A DNA stretch of 64,000 nucleotides from the NCBI RefSeq assembly GCF_000011345.1, contig NC_004113.1, forward strand, positions 1,798,001 to 1,862,000. The letters are read 5' to 3'. The position numbers were made by a program, and so were the translations under genes. Within the stretch, counting starts at the first letter, position 1; each line of letters opens with the position of its first letter. Shown piece after piece: positions 8,313 through 17,662 of the stretch. The stretch is from Thermosynechococcus vestitus BP-1. Lineage in GTDB: Bacteria > Cyanobacteriota > Cyanobacteriia > Thermosynechococcales > Thermosynechococcaceae. The notes under the pieces are model-generated. The model saw only the letters and a list, made by a program, of their open reading frames with translations, had not been told where the DNA came from and ran no database searches.

Positions 8313-8948
8313 ATGCAATATCTCTACCTCCATGGATTTGCCTCGTCGCCGCGCTCGAGTAAAGCCCAGTATTTTCGCGATCGCTTTGAGGAACTTGGTC
8401 AACCGCTACTCATTCCTGATCTCAATCAGGAGGACTTTTTTCACTTGACCCTCAGTCGCCAAATTGAACAGGTAGAAGCCCTGCTGACCCCAGAAGAACC
8501 CATCACATTAATTGGCTCTAGTTTTGGTGGCTTGACTGCTGCTTGGCTTGCGGAAAAACATCCCCAAGTGGTGCAGTTGTTTCTCTTGGCTCCTGCCTTT
8601 GAGTTTGCGATCCACTGGCTACCGCGTCTAGGGGATGAATATCGCCGCTGGCAAGCCACGGGGGTTTTAGAAGTCTATCACTACACTGAAGAACGCCCAC
8701 TGCCCCTCAGCTATGGCTTTGCCAAGGATTTACTGGAGTATGACGATCGCCAGCTGCAGCGCCCTGTGCCCACCCTCATTTTCCATGGCCTTCAGGATGA
8801 AGTGATTCCCATTGACGCCAGTCGTCGCTACTGTGAAGGTCGCCCTTGGGTGAGTCGGGTGGAATTGGACAGTGATCACGCCCTCAAGGACGTACAGCCC
8901 GCGATTTGGGGCATGATGTATCCCATTATTTATCAGCAGTTCACTTGA
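8313..8948 (+). CDS. YqiA/YcfP-family alpha/beta hydrolase
   Basis: 211 residues. The start MQYLYLHGFASSPRSSKA is the family hallmark (oxyanion-hole HG near the N-terminus). The nucleophile elbow is GSSFGG near residue 70, the acid likely lies in GLQDEVIP, and the histidine in DSDHALKD. Such small esterases act on short acyl esters or CoA thioesters in the cytoplasm; the substrate is unknown. The last 16 nt overlap the end of the convergent methyltransferase gene. Confidence 0.85.
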   Translation: MQYLYLHGFASSPRSSKAQYFRDRFEELGQPLLIPDLNQEDFFHLTLSRQIEQVEALLTPEEPITLIGSSFGGLTAAWLAEKHPQVVQLFLLAPAFEFAIHWLPRLGDEYRRWQATGVLEVYHYTEERPLPLSYGFAKDLLEYDDRQLQRPVPTLIFHGLQDEVIPIDASRRYCEGRPWVSRVELDSDHALKDVQPAIWGMMYPIIYQQFT

Positions 8949-9919
8949 GGGGCGGGCTCAAGGGAGACAGCGGGAATCTCCGCTCGCACAGCGCGAAACA
9001 TACCAAAGCGGCAGAGTCCCATACCAAAGGCAATCCGCATCAGCAGGAATGTGGGAACTTCCCGCAAGGATTTCACGAGCCCCGGTAGGCCAAAGCGAAT
9101 TAGCCCCTCTGGCCGCACAATTCCCTGCCAAATCGAATCTAGCCATGAGGGGAGCGTTTCCTGGGTCCAGTCAGCAGTCATGACCTCTCCAGCCACTAAA
9201 CCCGTTGCTGCAAGGGCCTCGGCAAAGCCTTCAATGCTGGCAAAGGCGGGGTGTGCCCATTGATCCAAGAGCTGCCGCATGATCAGCCGCTCCCAGAAGT
9301 TCAAGGGCTGCTGGCGATCGTCCCGCTGGTTCCAATCAGCAACCACCAGAATTCCCCCAGGCTTCAGGACACGGAGTAATTCTTTAGCGAACTGCTGTTT
9401 ATCGGGCATGTGGGGGCCGGCTTCAATTGACCAAACTACGTCAAAGCTGGCATCTGGAAATGACAAGGCTAGCGCGTCATCGAGCTGAAAGCGAACATTC
9501 AGCTCCGCAGGAGTGAGTTCTCGCGCCCGGCGTACCTGCTCAGGGCTAATCGTAATCCCAGTCACATGAAAGCCATAGTCACGGGCCAGGATACGACTGC
9601 TCCCGCCAATACCACAGCCGACATCCAAGACGGTTGTCCCCGGCGGCAGGCGATCGAGACCGGCCCAACGCACCATTTCATGAACAAAATCTACCTTCGC
9701 TTGGCGAAAGTCCTTGGGACGAGGAGGCAAACCATAGTGGCCAAGGTGAATATGCTCACCCCAGTAAAATTCTAGAATGCCGTCCTTGGTCCAGTTGTCA
9801 TAGGACTCGGCCACGGAACGGGCAGACTCGTACTTGCGGGGGAACAACAGGTAAAGCGCTAAGCCCAGCAGGACTAACGCAACAACAGTGATAACCAGTA
9901 TGAGCCCTAGATGAGACAT
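8933..9919 (-). CDS. MPBQ/MSBQ methyltransferase
   Basis: 328 residues, closely resembling Synechocystis Sll0418 as I remember it. It is a SAM-dependent methyltransferase that methylates 2-methyl-6-phytyl- or -solanesyl-benzoquinol in tocopherol and plastoquinone synthesis. An N-terminal membrane anchor spans residues 5-26. The SAM site is VLDVGCGIGGSS near 100. Further family blocks are WSIEAGPHMPDK, VADWNQRDDRQ and the C-terminal FGMGLCRFGMF. The solanesyl diphosphate synthase at 41835 would supply the side chain for the plastoquinone branch. Confidence 0.88.
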   Translation of the reverse strand: MSHLGLILVITVVALVLLGLALYLLFPRKYESARSVAESYDNWTKDGILEFYWGEHIHLGHYGLPPRPKDFRQAKVDFVHEMVRWAGLDRLPPGTTVLDVGCGIGGSSRILARDYGFHVTGITISPEQVRRARELTPAELNVRFQLDDALALSFPDASFDVVWSIEAGPHMPDKQQFAKELLRVLKPGGILVVADWNQRDDRQQPLNFWERLIMRQLLDQWAHPAFASIEGFAEALAATGLVAGEVMTADWTQETLPSWLDSIWQGIVRPEGLIRFGLPGLVKSLREVPTFLLMRIAFGMGLCRFGMFRAVRAEIPAVSLEPAPQVNC

Positions 9920-10028
9920 GGAGGGGATTGACTAGCGAAACCTTTCACTATGATGACGAGGTTTTCAACATTTTCACAAGGGCAAGAACCACAGATGGGT
10001 TTTCGTTGGAGATTGGACGCCCTTCAAT

Positions 10029-10062
10029 ACTATCTTGAAAAGTTGACTATCTTGAAAAGTTG
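10029..10062. repeat. Perfect tandem duplication, 17 bp x 2
   Basis: ACTATCTTGAAAAGTTG occurs at 10029-10045 and directly again at 10046-10062 in the 240-nt spacer ahead of ribBA. I see no FMN riboswitch in this spacer. Confidence 0.95.
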
Positions 10063-10159
10063 GTGCAATCCTGCTGAGGGGTGCTGCGAGCCCCCAATCG
10101 TCGTGAAAAAGGCTGTAACTTAGTAATAGGAAGCCTGAAGAATTCTGGAAGTAACTGCC

Positions 10160-11812
10160 TTGGCGGATGTGCCTGTGTTTGACTCCATTGAATCAGCATT
10201 AGAAGCCCTGCGGCGCGGCGAAGTGATTGTGGTCGTCGATGATGAAAATCGCGAGAATGAGGGGGATCTGATTGGTGCTGCCGAGCGGGTGACCCCCGCC
10301 ATGATTAACTTCATGGCTGTTCATGCACGGGGACTGATTTGCCTTGCCATGGAGGGCGATCGCCTCGATGAATTGGATTTGCCCTTAATGGTAACAACAA
10401 ATACCGATAGCAACCAAACTGCCTTTACGGTTAGCGTTGATGCCGGTGCCCGTTGGGGCGTGACCACAGGTATTTCCGCCGAGGATCGCGCCCGCACGAT
10501 TCAAGCGTTAATTGATCCGAGCACGCAACCTCAAGATCTCCGTCGCCCTGGCCATGTTTTCCCCCTGCGATCGCGCCCTGGGGGAGTTCTTAAGCGAGCT
10601 GGCCACACCGAGGCCGCAGTGGATCTGACACGGCTGGCGGGTCTTTACCCAGCGGGTGTGATCTGTGAAATTCAAAATCCCGACGGCACCATGTCGCGGC
10701 TGCCCCAACTCATGGAGTATGCCCGCACCCACCAACTCAAAATCATTAGCATTGCCGACCTCATTAGCTACCGTCTCCAGCATGAGCGCTTTGTGCGCCG
10801 CGAGGCCGTCGCCAAGCTACCGACGGAGTTCGGTGAATTTCAAATCTATGGCTACCGCAATTCCCTCGATCAATCGGAGCACGTCGCCATTGTCAAAGGG
10901 GATCCCGCTACATTTGGGGAGCAACCCGTGCTGGTGCGCGTCCATTCTGAATGCTTGACGGGCGATGCCCTTGGTTCCTTGCGCTGTGATTGTCGGATGC
11001 AACTGCAGGCAGCTCTGAAAATGATTAACGCCGCCGGTCGGGGTGTAGTGGTTTACCTACGGCAGGAGGGGCGGGGGATTGGGCTGGTCAACAAGCTGCG
11101 TGCTTATTCCCTGCAGGATTTAGGCATGGATACGGTGGAGGCCAATGAGCACCTGGGCTTTCCAGCGGATTTGCGCAATTATGGCGTCGGTGCCCAGATA
11201 CTCAATGATTTGGGGGTGAAGCAGATTCGCCTGATTACCAATAACCCCCGCAAAATTGCTGGCCTCAAGGGCTATGGCCTTGAAGTGGTGGATCGGGTGC
11301 CCCTGTTGATTGAAGCAACCCCCTACAACACCCCCTACTTGACGACCAAGGCAGAAAAACTGGGGCATCTGCTGCTGCAAACGTACCTGATTACGGTGGC
11401 TTTTCGCTGGCAGGGGTCGCAATTGGCTGCGGGCGATCGCTATGAACGACTGGAAAAACTGCGTCATCTGGCCGCAGGCGTCCATTTGCTGGTGCGCGAA
11501 GAAGCTCGGCCCGTTGCTCAGGCCATCTTTGGGCATCCTGACCTCATTGTTCACTTTGGCTTTGACCAGCCCCATGTGGCCGATCGCCAGTGGTATAAGC
11601 AGCCAGAACATCCCTATGTGCTTGCGGTGCAAACCCTGCTGCGGCAATTTTGCCAATGGCCAACGCTAAAAGGATTTGAGTTTCTGGTGGCCACGGGCAC
11701 CGATCCAATGCTCAACCTACCGATGGATTTGGATCGCCAAGCCTACACCCAACAGTCTCCCAGTGAATGGCGGCCTCATCTCATCTATTCCTGGTCTGCA
11801 GCAGCAGGTTAA
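10160..11812 (+). CDS. ribBA: Bifunctional DHBP synthase / GTP cyclohydrolase II
   Basis: 550 residues, starting the riboflavin pathway from ribulose 5-phosphate and GTP. RibB covers residues 1-205 ([15 protein letters not shown] acidic loop, RPGHVFPL). RibA follows ([17 protein letters not shown] zinc-binding cysteines, [15 protein letters not shown]). The domain should end near residue 415, yet about 135 residues follow with no motif I know ([17 protein letters not shown] to SWSAAAG). Cyanobacterial RibBA proteins often carry such a tail. The start is TTG at 10160; no in-frame ATG is near, and the reading from the TTG matches the family N-terminus. Confidence 0.95.
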   Translation: MADVPVFDSIESALEALRRGEVIVVVDDENRENEGDLIGAAERVTPAMINFMAVHARGLICLAMEGDRLDELDLPLMVTTNTDSNQTAFTVSVDAGARWGVTTGISAEDRARTIQALIDPSTQPQDLRRPGHVFPLRSRPGGVLKRAGHTEAAVDLTRLAGLYPAGVICEIQNPDGTMSRLPQLMEYARTHQLKIISIADLISYRLQHERFVRREAVAKLPTEFGEFQIYGYRNSLDQSEHVAIVKGDPATFGEQPVLVRVHSECLTGDALGSLRCDCRMQLQAALKMINAAGRGVVVYLRQEGRGIGLVNKLRAYSLQDLGMDTVEANEHLGFPADLRNYGVGAQILNDLGVKQIRLITNNPRKIAGLKGYGLEVVDRVPLLIEATPYNTPYLTTKAEKLGHLLLQTYLITVAFRWQGSQLAAGDRYERLEKLRHLAAGVHLLVREEARPVAQAIFGHPDLIVHFGFDQPHVADRQWYKQPEHPYVLAVQTLLRQFCQWPTLKGFEFLVATGTDPMLNLPMDLDRQAYTQQSPSEWRPHLIYSWSAAAG

Positions 11813-11964
11813 AGCATCAAAAAGCACCAATGGATGTCTGGGAGTATTGACAGCAGGTCTGCGATTGTGGAGTTGGGACAACGCCAAGGTTCCCCACTCC
11901 CTTTTCGGGATGACGGGTGACCCTCTTGTTGAGGGGGGCAAGGCTTTTGACCCAAATGACGCTG

Positions 11965-11986
11965 ATGACACTGTTATGACACTGTT
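11965..11986. repeat. Perfect tandem duplication, 11 bp x 2
   Basis: ATGACACTGTT at 11965-11975 and 11976-11986 in the 193-nt spacer between the convergent ribBA and phosphopantetheinyl transferase genes. A short hairpin, CCCTC-TTGTT-GAGGG (11921-11935), lies in the same spacer and may help termination. Confidence 0.95.
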
Positions 11987-12005
11987 TATCAGTGCGAACA
12001 TCCAT

Positions 12006-12593
12006 TCAAGCCATCGCTTCTGGCCGAAAAAAGAAACACTGGGGCGGCGTTGGCGTTAGTACAACAACACTGGCAATGGCGCGATCGCCCACAGGGAAAC
12101 TGGCCACCCAATGCTCTAAAGACTGAGCCGCTGTCCGCTGCCATACCCCTATTCCCTGAGCCTTGAGCCACGCTTCATAGTAGGTCCAAGCCTGGAGAAA
12201 GGAGCGATCGCCCCCCTCTAATATTCTTTGTTGCAGAGCAGCCCCAAAAAACCGCCGACTAATCGCTGCACGTTGAGGACAGAGGCGCAAGATTTCAACA
12301 TCTACCCCCACAGCAGCCCTGCCACTCACAGCCAACACCGCCAAGTTGCCACTATGGCTCCAGTTAAACTCCAACCCATTCAGATAGGGCTTACCCCCGG
12401 CAGCGCGCGGCAGAGGCCTCTCCCCCAGATTGGGTTGATAGCGTCGCAAATAAGCACGGAGAATAACCCCGCGGGGTACATCGGGGGGAAGCGTTAGCCA
12501 CCAAAGATGCAGCGCAGAGGAATCTAGGGTGAGATTGGGGTGTGGCGCCCGCCATTGAGGGACAACAATCGGCGGTAGGGGACAATCCCACAC
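12006..12593 (-). CDS. 4'-phosphopantetheinyl transferase (Sfp/HetI type)
   Basis: 195 residues. It transfers phosphopantetheine from CoA to acyl or peptidyl carrier proteins. The Mg-binding GVDVEIL motif and the second motif (AWTYYEAWLKAQG, corresponding to WxxKEAxxK) are present; the usual central Lys-Glu is read here as Tyr-Glu. Length is a little short for the Sfp class (220-240). It begins at GTG 12593, six nt after the stop of the upstream gene, so the two form one transcription unit. Cyanobacteria usually have a single enzyme of this kind serving fatty acid synthesis. Confidence 0.85.
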   Translation of the reverse strand: MWDCPLPPIVVPQWRAPHPNLTLDSSALHLWWLTLPPDVPRGVILRAYLRRYQPNLGERPLPRAAGGKPYLNGLEFNWSHSGNLAVLAVSGRAAVGVDVEILRLCPQRAAISRRFFGAALQQRILEGGDRSFLQAWTYYEAWLKAQGIGVWQRTAAQSLEHWVASFPVGDRAIASVVVLTPTPPQCFFFRPEAMA

Positions 12594-12599
12594 ATTACA

Positions 12600-13037
12600 T
12601 TAAAGACTGAGACGTTTTTTTAGGGACAATAGGTGAGTACGGGGATTAATTGGGCTGCGGGGCAGGGGCAACTCAAAATTCGGCCAATTGGTTAGACTCG
12701 CACAGGGACAGTGTAAAGGGGGCAACCCATGACAAGGGAGGGGCACTGGCATCTGGCAGCGGGCGCAGGGGCTAATCTCCCAACAGTCGCTCAGTAGTTG
12801 GGCAATTGTCTCCGTCGTGTCTTCGAGAAAGCAGTCTCCTGCCTGACCAGAGATCACATAGGCCCAGCAGGCCTCAAAGGCTTGGCTGTAGCGATCGCCC
12901 TGAAGAACCGGTTGTGGCAGCACCCTATGCTCTCCGCCCCAAATACAAAGCCGCTTACCCAACTGAAACCAGTGGGCGAGATAGGACTTTACCTTTGCTT
13001 GGGCTGCCAAAAAGGCACAGCCTTCTATCTCCGTCAT
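12600..13037 (-). CDS. Conserved hypothetical, Cys-rich C-terminal half
   Basis: About 145 residues from ATG 13037 (MTEIEGCAFLAAQAKVKSYL); a longer reading to 13109 exists but its first 24 residues look like non-coding translation. The middle (YSQAFEACWAYVISGQAGDCFLED) looks like a small globular domain. Then CARC, a single Cys, and CPC follow within 25 residues, which could bind zinc or an iron-sulfur cluster. No family assigned. It sits directly ahead of the phosphopantetheinyl transferase gene. Confidence 0.7.
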   Translation of the reverse strand: MTEIEGCAFLAAQAKVKSYLAHWFQLGKRLCIWGGEHRVLPQPVLQGDRYSQAFEACWAYVISGQAGDCFLEDTTETIAQLLSDCWEISPCARCQMPVPLPCHGLPPLHCPCASLTNWPNFELPLPRSPINPRTHLLSLKKRLSL

Positions 13038-13292
13038 TGATACAACCCTCGCTGCTGTACTTACTACCCTAGCGCAAGGAAACGAGGGTCGCAGATCGGC
13101 TGAGCTCATCCGCCGCTAGGATTCAAATAAAAGTAGGATCAAGTCATTGGTTGCAGGTATGAAGGGCAATTCCCTGGCAGGCCGGGAGAGCCCAAGGCTG
13201 TTTCCTTCACTGCCACCCCACATCTGGTCCAGTAACCCACACCCTGAATTTTCAATCCCAGTCAGAAGTCCTCAAGCTCAGTTTCAATAGAC

Positions 13293-13308
13293 TGATAGAT
13301 TGATAGAT
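13293..13308. repeat. Perfect tandem duplication, 8 bp x 2
   Basis: TGATAGAT at 13293-13300 and 13301-13308 in the A/T-rich end of the 13038-13353 spacer. Elsewhere in this spacer I see only weak hairpins (around 13190-13220) and no gene. Confidence 0.85.
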
Positions 13309-13353
13309 TTTTCAATAAATGAACTAAAAATAAACTAACCTCAGTGGCACAGC

Positions 13354-14388
13354 TTAGCGCATGAGGGACGCCAAGGAGGTATCTAAGTGCCCCCAACTGT
13401 GGCCATCAAGGGCTAATTGCTCGATGAGACTGGCCAAGCGCAATGCCTTGAGGGCCTGTTCCCCACCCACCGACGGGGCTTGACCACCACGAACGCAGTT
13501 GACAAAGTGCTCCAGCTCCGCATGCAGAGGTTCAATGTTACTCGTATAGACCTTCTCAATTAGGCCGTCTTGGCGGTAAAGGACTTGGCCATGATCGGCA
13601 CGGCAGGATGCGGTGGTTTTGCGGTGAATGAGAATCTCGTTTTTGAGGAAATCTGCCTCTGTAAGGGAATTTTTGCAATGGGCGGCAATGCGCCGTTGCT
13701 TGCGGTGGGTAACCTTACTGGCAGTGAGCGTGGCAATAATACCATTGGCAAAACCCAAGGTGGCGGTCACATAGTCTAGATACCCGGAGTTGGCAGAGCG
13801 ACTGCCTGCTGCCGTCAGGCGCACTACAGGGGAATTGGTGAGTTCCAACAGCAGGTCAATGTCGTGGATCATTAAGTCGAGAACCACTGAGACATCATTG
13901 GCGCGCTCGGAGTAGGGACTCATGCGATCCGCCTCAAGGGCAAGGATTTCCTCCGTACGCAGGACTTTGCTGAGCTCTTGAAAGGCAGGGTTAAATCGCT
14001 CAATATGTCCGACTTGGAGGATGCATTGACACTCTGCTGCTGCGTTAACAAGGGACTCTGCTTCGCTAATACTGGCGGCAATGGGTTTTTCCACCAAGAC
14101 GTGAACCCCGTGGCGCAGGCAGGTAATCCCCACCTCATGATGGAGACGGGTGGGCACAGCAATACAGACCGCCTCAACGTGGGGCAGCAAATCCACATAG
14201 TTTTCAAAGAATTTGACCCGATATTTGCTAGCCGTGTCAATGCCCCGCTCTAGATTGACATCGGAGATGCCCACAAGTTCGACATCTTTGAGTAAACTCA
14301 AAACACGGGTGTGGTGCTGACCCATGTTGCCAACACCAATGACGCCAATGCGCAGTGGTTCGGGCTGGGGACGGACGACAGAACTCAT
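13354..14388 (-). CDS. Gfo/Idh/MocA-family oxidoreductase
   Basis: About 344 residues from ATG 14388; GTG at 14403 and TTG at 14415 are alternatives in frame. The N-terminal Rossmann fold shows GVIGVGNMGQHHTR, and the EKP catalytic-lysine motif is VLVEKPIAAS. The C-terminal domain is complete (HIERFNPAFQEL, DLMIHDIDLLLEL). The HIERFNP and MIHDIDL blocks recall the UDP-N-acetylglucosamine 3-dehydrogenase (LpxA-associated GnnA) group, so a nucleotide-sugar substrate is plausible but unproven. It is divergent from queC. Confidence 0.85.
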   Translation of the reverse strand: MSSVVRPQPEPLRIGVIGVGNMGQHHTRVLSLLKDVELVGISDVNLERGIDTASKYRVKFFENYVDLLPHVEAVCIAVPTRLHHEVGITCLRHGVHVLVEKPIAASISEAESLVNAAAECQCILQVGHIERFNPAFQELSKVLRTEEILALEADRMSPYSERANDVSVVLDLMIHDIDLLLELTNSPVVRLTAAGSRSANSGYLDYVTATLGFANGIIATLTASKVTHRKQRRIAAHCKNSLTEADFLKNEILIHRKTTASCRADHGQVLYRQDGLIEKVYTSNIEPLHAELEHFVNCVRGGQAPSVGGEQALKALRLASLIEQLALDGHSWGHLDTSLASLMR

Positions 14389-14521
14389 GTCTATTGATTT
14401 CACTCCTCTACGCAACCAGGGAAGGGCTTGGTGTTGGCGATCGCCCGCCGTAAGTCAACGCTCACAGAATAAGCATTTTCAGAAAGATGCTACCACAGCG
14501 TTACCAAATGTAAAGTTTCTG

Positions 14522-14527
14522 TATAGA
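14522..14527 (+). promoter_or_regulatory. -10 box immediately before queC
   Basis: TATAGA lies only 5 nt before the queC ATG (14533), and no Shine-Dalgarno sequence precedes the ATG. If used, transcription would start at or within a base or two of the start codon. Confidence 0.35.
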
Positions 14528-14532
14528 CAGGT

Positions 14533-15234
14533 ATGGTGACGACACAAAAGGCCGTCGTGTTGCTCTCAGGGGGCTTAGACTCCAGCACGGTATTATTTCG
14601 TGCCAAGGCACTGGGGTATGCTTGCTATGCCCTCTCCTTTGACTATGGGCAGCGCCACCGGCGCGAATTAGAAGCAGCGATCGCCATTGCCACCAGCGCT
14701 GGGGTTGTTGAGCATCAAATCCTGCCCCTGAATCTGCGCCTATGGGGGGGGTCGGCTCTGACAGACTTGAGCATTGACCTGCCTCGCGATCGCGATCTGG
14801 CCACCATGAGCCAAGAGATTCCCGTCACCTATGTCCCCGCCCGCAATACAATTTTCCTGAGTGTCGCCCTCGCCTATGCCGAAGCCCTGGAGGCACGAAG
14901 CGTTCATATTGGCGTTAATGCCCTCGATTACTCTGGCTATCCCGACTGTCGCCCCGACTATATTGCCGCAATGCAGGAGGTCTATCGCCTTGGTACCAAA
15001 CAGGGGCGTGAAGGCCAGCCCATTGAAATTGTCACCCCCCTGATTGACCTTCACAAAACAGATATCATTCGCCTGGGTCATGGGTATGGTGTTCCTTGGG
15101 AAAAAACATGGTCTTGTTACAGCGATGGCCAACAGGCCTGTGGTCGCTGTGATGCCTGTCGGTTGCGTTTAGCGGCCTTTGCCGAATTGGGTTTAGTGGA
15201 TCCCTTGCCCTACGCGGTTCACCCCCCGCTGTAG
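14533..15234 (+). CDS. queC: 7-cyano-7-deazaguanine synthase
   Basis: 233 residues, makes preQ0 from 7-carboxy-7-deazaguanine, ATP and ammonia in queuosine synthesis. The N-terminal PP-loop is LLSGGLDSST (residues 9-18) and the C-terminal zinc site is CYSDGQQACGRCDAC. ALSFDYGQRH and YVPARNT are further family blocks. No other que genes adjoin it and no preQ1 riboswitch is seen upstream. Confidence 0.96.
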   Translation: MVTTQKAVVLLSGGLDSSTVLFRAKALGYACYALSFDYGQRHRRELEAAIAIATSAGVVEHQILPLNLRLWGGSALTDLSIDLPRDRDLATMSQEIPVTYVPARNTIFLSVALAYAEALEARSVHIGVNALDYSGYPDCRPDYIAAMQEVYRLGTKQGREGQPIEIVTPLIDLHKTDIIRLGHGYGVPWEKTWSCYSDGQQACGRCDACRLRLAAFAELGLVDPLPYAVHPPL

Positions 15235-15360
15235 GTTCGGTAAATCCCCCTTTTGCTCATGGCAGGGGCGATCGCACTATAGAAAGGTAGAGAGGGTTAA
15301 GCCCAATATGGGTGCTGTGCCCCGCATCGAAGTTAGCCTGCAAAGGGAGTTTTCGTCGCT

Positions 15361-17283
15361 ATGGCAAAAGTTGTCGGAATTGATCTGGGGACCACCAACT
15401 CCTGTGTGGCCGTTATGGAAGGGGGCAAGCCCACGGTTATTGCCAATGCTGAAGGGTTTCGGACAACGCCCTCCGTTGTTGCCTATACCAAAAATGGCGA
15501 TCGCCTCGTGGGTCAAATTGCCAAACGGCAAGCAGTCATGAACCCCGAAAATACCTTCTATTCTGTGAAGCGCTTTATTGGCCGTCGTTTCGATGAGGTG
15601 ACCCACGAAGCCACCGAGGTCTCCTACAAAGTTTTGAACGTCAATGGCAACGTCAAGCTAGATTGCCCCGCCCTTGGCAAACAGTTTGCCCCTGAAGAAA
15701 TTTCTGCGCAAGTCCTGCGCAAACTCAAAGAGGACGCCAGTAAATACCTTGGCGAGGAAGTCACCCAGGCGGTGATTACCGTGCCTGCCTACTTCAATGA
15801 CTCACAGCGTCAAGCCACCAAAGACGCTGGCAAAATTGCAGGTCTTGAAGTTCTGCGGATCATTAACGAACCCACCGCTGCTTCCTTGGCCTATGGCCTA
15901 GATAAAAAAGCCAATGAAACCATTCTCGTCTTCGACCTTGGCGGTGGCACCTTTGACGTCTCCATCCTTGAAGTCGGTGATGGGGTTTTTGAAGTGCTCG
16001 CCACCTCTGGGGACACCCACCTTGGCGGTGACGACTTCGACAAAAAAATTGTGGACTATCTAGCCGAATCTTTCCGTGCCCAAGAAGGCATTGACCTGCG
16101 CAAAGACAGACAGGCCCTGCAACGGCTCACCGAGGCAGCAGAAAAAGCCAAAATTGAACTCTCCAGCGTCATGCAAACGGAAATCAACCTGCCCTTCATT
16201 ACCGCGACACAGGATGGTCCTAAGCACCTCGACATGACGCTCACCCGCGCCAAATTTGAGGAACTCTGCTCTGATCTGATTGACCGTTGCCGCGTACCGG
16301 TCGAGCAAGCCCTCAAAGACGCCAAACTTAGCAAAGACCAGATTGATGAAGTCGTACTCGTGGGAGGTTCCACCCGCATTCCCGCCATCCAAGAGCTGGT
16401 CAAACGGCTATTGGGCAAAGACCCCAACCAGAGTGTCAACCCCGATGAAGTCGTCGCCGTGGGTGCTGCCATTCAAGCTGGGGTGCTCGCAGGGGAAGTG
16501 AAAGACATTCTCCTTCTCGATGTCACACCGCTGTCTTTGGGGGTGGAAACCCTGGGTGGTGTGATGACGAAAATTATTCCCCGCAACACCACGATCCCCA
16601 CGAAAAAATCTGAGGTTTTCTCCACCGCCGTTGACGGTCAAACCAATGTGGAAATCCACGTTCTCCAAGGGGAGCGGGAAATGGCCGCCGACAACAAGAG
16701 CCTCGGTACCTTCCGTTTGGATGGCATTCCGCCAGCACCGCGCGGCGTGCCCCAAATCGAAGTTACGTTTGATATTGATGCCAACGGTATCCTCAACGTA
16801 ACCGCTCGCGACAAAGGTACCGGCAAACAGCAGTCCATTAGCATCACAGGGGCGTCAACGCTGCCCAAGGAAGAAGTGGAACGCATGGTGCGCGAAGCAG
16901 AAATGAATGCCGCCGCCGATAAAGCCAAACGCGAGAAAATCGAGACTAAGAACCAAGCGGAGCAACTCTGCTATCAAGCGGAGAAACAGTTGAATGAGTT
17001 GGGGGATAAAGTCTCCACCAGTGATAAGGACCGTCTCACCTCCCTCATTGCCAACCTGCGCTCGGAAATCGGCACTGAAGCGGAGAAGAAACCCATTGAT
17101 GCCATTGACTTTGGACGGGTGAAATCCCTGATGCAGGATCTGCAACAAGCCCTCTACAGTGTCGGCTCAAGTGTCTATCAAAGTGCTCAGTCCAGTGATG
17201 GCACTGGCTCCAGCAGCAGCGGTGGCAGTGGTAGCGGCGGTGATGACGAAGTGATTGACGCCGAGTTCTCAGAAACCAAATAG
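15361..17283 (+). CDS. dnaK: Hsp70 chaperone DnaK (DnaK2 type)
   Basis: 640 residues. It is an ATP-driven chaperone for folding and heat tolerance, working with DnaJ and GrpE, which are not in this window. The ATPase domain begins [13 protein letters not shown], with [11 protein letters not shown] and GGSTRIPA phosphate and adenosine motifs. The substrate-binding domain starts after [14 protein letters not shown]. The C-terminus is a Gly/Ser-rich linker ending [13 protein letters not shown], as in DnaK2 of other cyanobacteria. No CIRCE operator is seen upstream. Confidence 0.96.
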   Translation: MAKVVGIDLGTTNSCVAVMEGGKPTVIANAEGFRTTPSVVAYTKNGDRLVGQIAKRQAVMNPENTFYSVKRFIGRRFDEVTHEATEVSYKVLNVNGNVKLDCPALGKQFAPEEISAQVLRKLKEDASKYLGEEVTQAVITVPAYFNDSQRQATKDAGKIAGLEVLRIINEPTAASLAYGLDKKANETILVFDLGGGTFDVSILEVGDGVFEVLATSGDTHLGGDDFDKKIVDYLAESFRAQEGIDLRKDRQALQRLTEAAEKAKIELSSVMQTEINLPFITATQDGPKHLDMTLTRAKFEELCSDLIDRCRVPVEQALKDAKLSKDQIDEVVLVGGSTRIPAIQELVKRLLGKDPNQSVNPDEVVAVGAAIQAGVLAGEVKDILLLDVTPLSLGVETLGGVMTKIIPRNTTIPTKKSEVFSTAVDGQTNVEIHVLQGEREMAADNKSLGTFRLDGIPPAPRGVPQIEVTFDIDANGILNVTARDKGTGKQQSISITGASTLPKEEVERMVREAEMNAAADKAKREKIETKNQAEQLCYQAEKQLNELGDKVSTSDKDRLTSLIANLRSEIGTEAEKKPIDAIDFGRVKSLMQDLQQALYSVGSSVYQSAQSSDGTGSSSSGGSGSGGDDEVIDAEFSETK

Positions 17284-17324
17284 TTCCGCCCAGTGGCAAC
17301 TTTCTGCCGAACCAGACTCCTCCT

Positions 17325-17362
17325 CCCCCTGGGTGAAGGCTTAGGGGGTTTCTCTTTTTTTT
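17325..17362 (+). terminator. Rho-independent terminator of dnaK
   Basis: CCCCCT (17325-17330) pairs with AGGGGG (17343-17348), followed by TTTCTCTTTTTTTT. Confidence 0.75.
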
Positions 17363-17399
17363 AGTGTGGTATGCTCGGTGGTTTTTTGCTGGGGGCTTC

Positions 17400-17428
17400 T
17401 TGTGCTAGGAGAAAAATCTCGATACAAT
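17400..17428 (+). promoter_or_regulatory. Promoter of the small basic protein gene
   Basis: TTGTGC (17400-17405), 17 nt, TACAAT (17423-17428). It gives a leader of about 50 nt to the ATG at 17488. Confidence 0.5.
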
Positions 17429-17487
17429 GGAATCTCTGTTCTTAATTTTTGTTGAATGCTGAGATCACCCCTACCATTGAGGTAAGC

Positions 17488-17652
17488 ATGGCCAAACGCC
17501 GCAATCCCAAAAAAGAAAAAGCTCTTCGTAACCAAGCCTATGCTCGTAAGTTTCGCAAGCGTTCTTCGGGTCGCTACAGCCGCCGTCTAAATACGGAGAA
17601 TCGTCCAGAGACAAAGACCACCGAGACCGTTGAGGAAATGACGGACGCCTAG
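17488..17652 (+). CDS. Small basic conserved cyanobacterial protein
   Basis: 54 residues from ATG 17488 with GAGGTAAG just upstream; a reading from 17449 adds 13 unlikely residues. The first half is very basic (MAKRRNPKKEKALRNQAYARKF), the second acidic (ENRPETKTTETVEEMTDA). Similar short MAKRRN-KKEK proteins are known in other cyanobacteria without a function. Charge pattern suggests RNA or ribosome contact, which is inference. The next gene starts 10 nt after its stop. Confidence 0.75.
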   Translation: MAKRRNPKKEKALRNQAYARKFRKRSSGRYSRRLNTENRPETKTTETVEEMTDA

Positions 17653-17662
17653 AGGGCAGTGG

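Noticed and set aside
9920-10159. FMN riboswitch ahead of ribBA
   Set aside because: None of the conserved RFN-element blocks is present; only a 17-bp tandem duplication.
11120-11656. 178-residue open frame opposite ribBA
   Set aside because: Antisense shadow in the RibA part and the tail; no ribosome-binding site or domain.
13150-13230. Possible SRP (4.5S) RNA on the minus strand, with a GAAGGAAACAGCC stretch
   Set aside because: The symmetric-loop and tetraloop consensus of SRP domain IV is incomplete (no CAGG partner, A-A mismatch in the short stem), so not called.
14416-14532. PreQ1 riboswitch ahead of queC
   Set aside because: No preQ1-I or -II pattern seen in the 117-nt (or longer) spacer.
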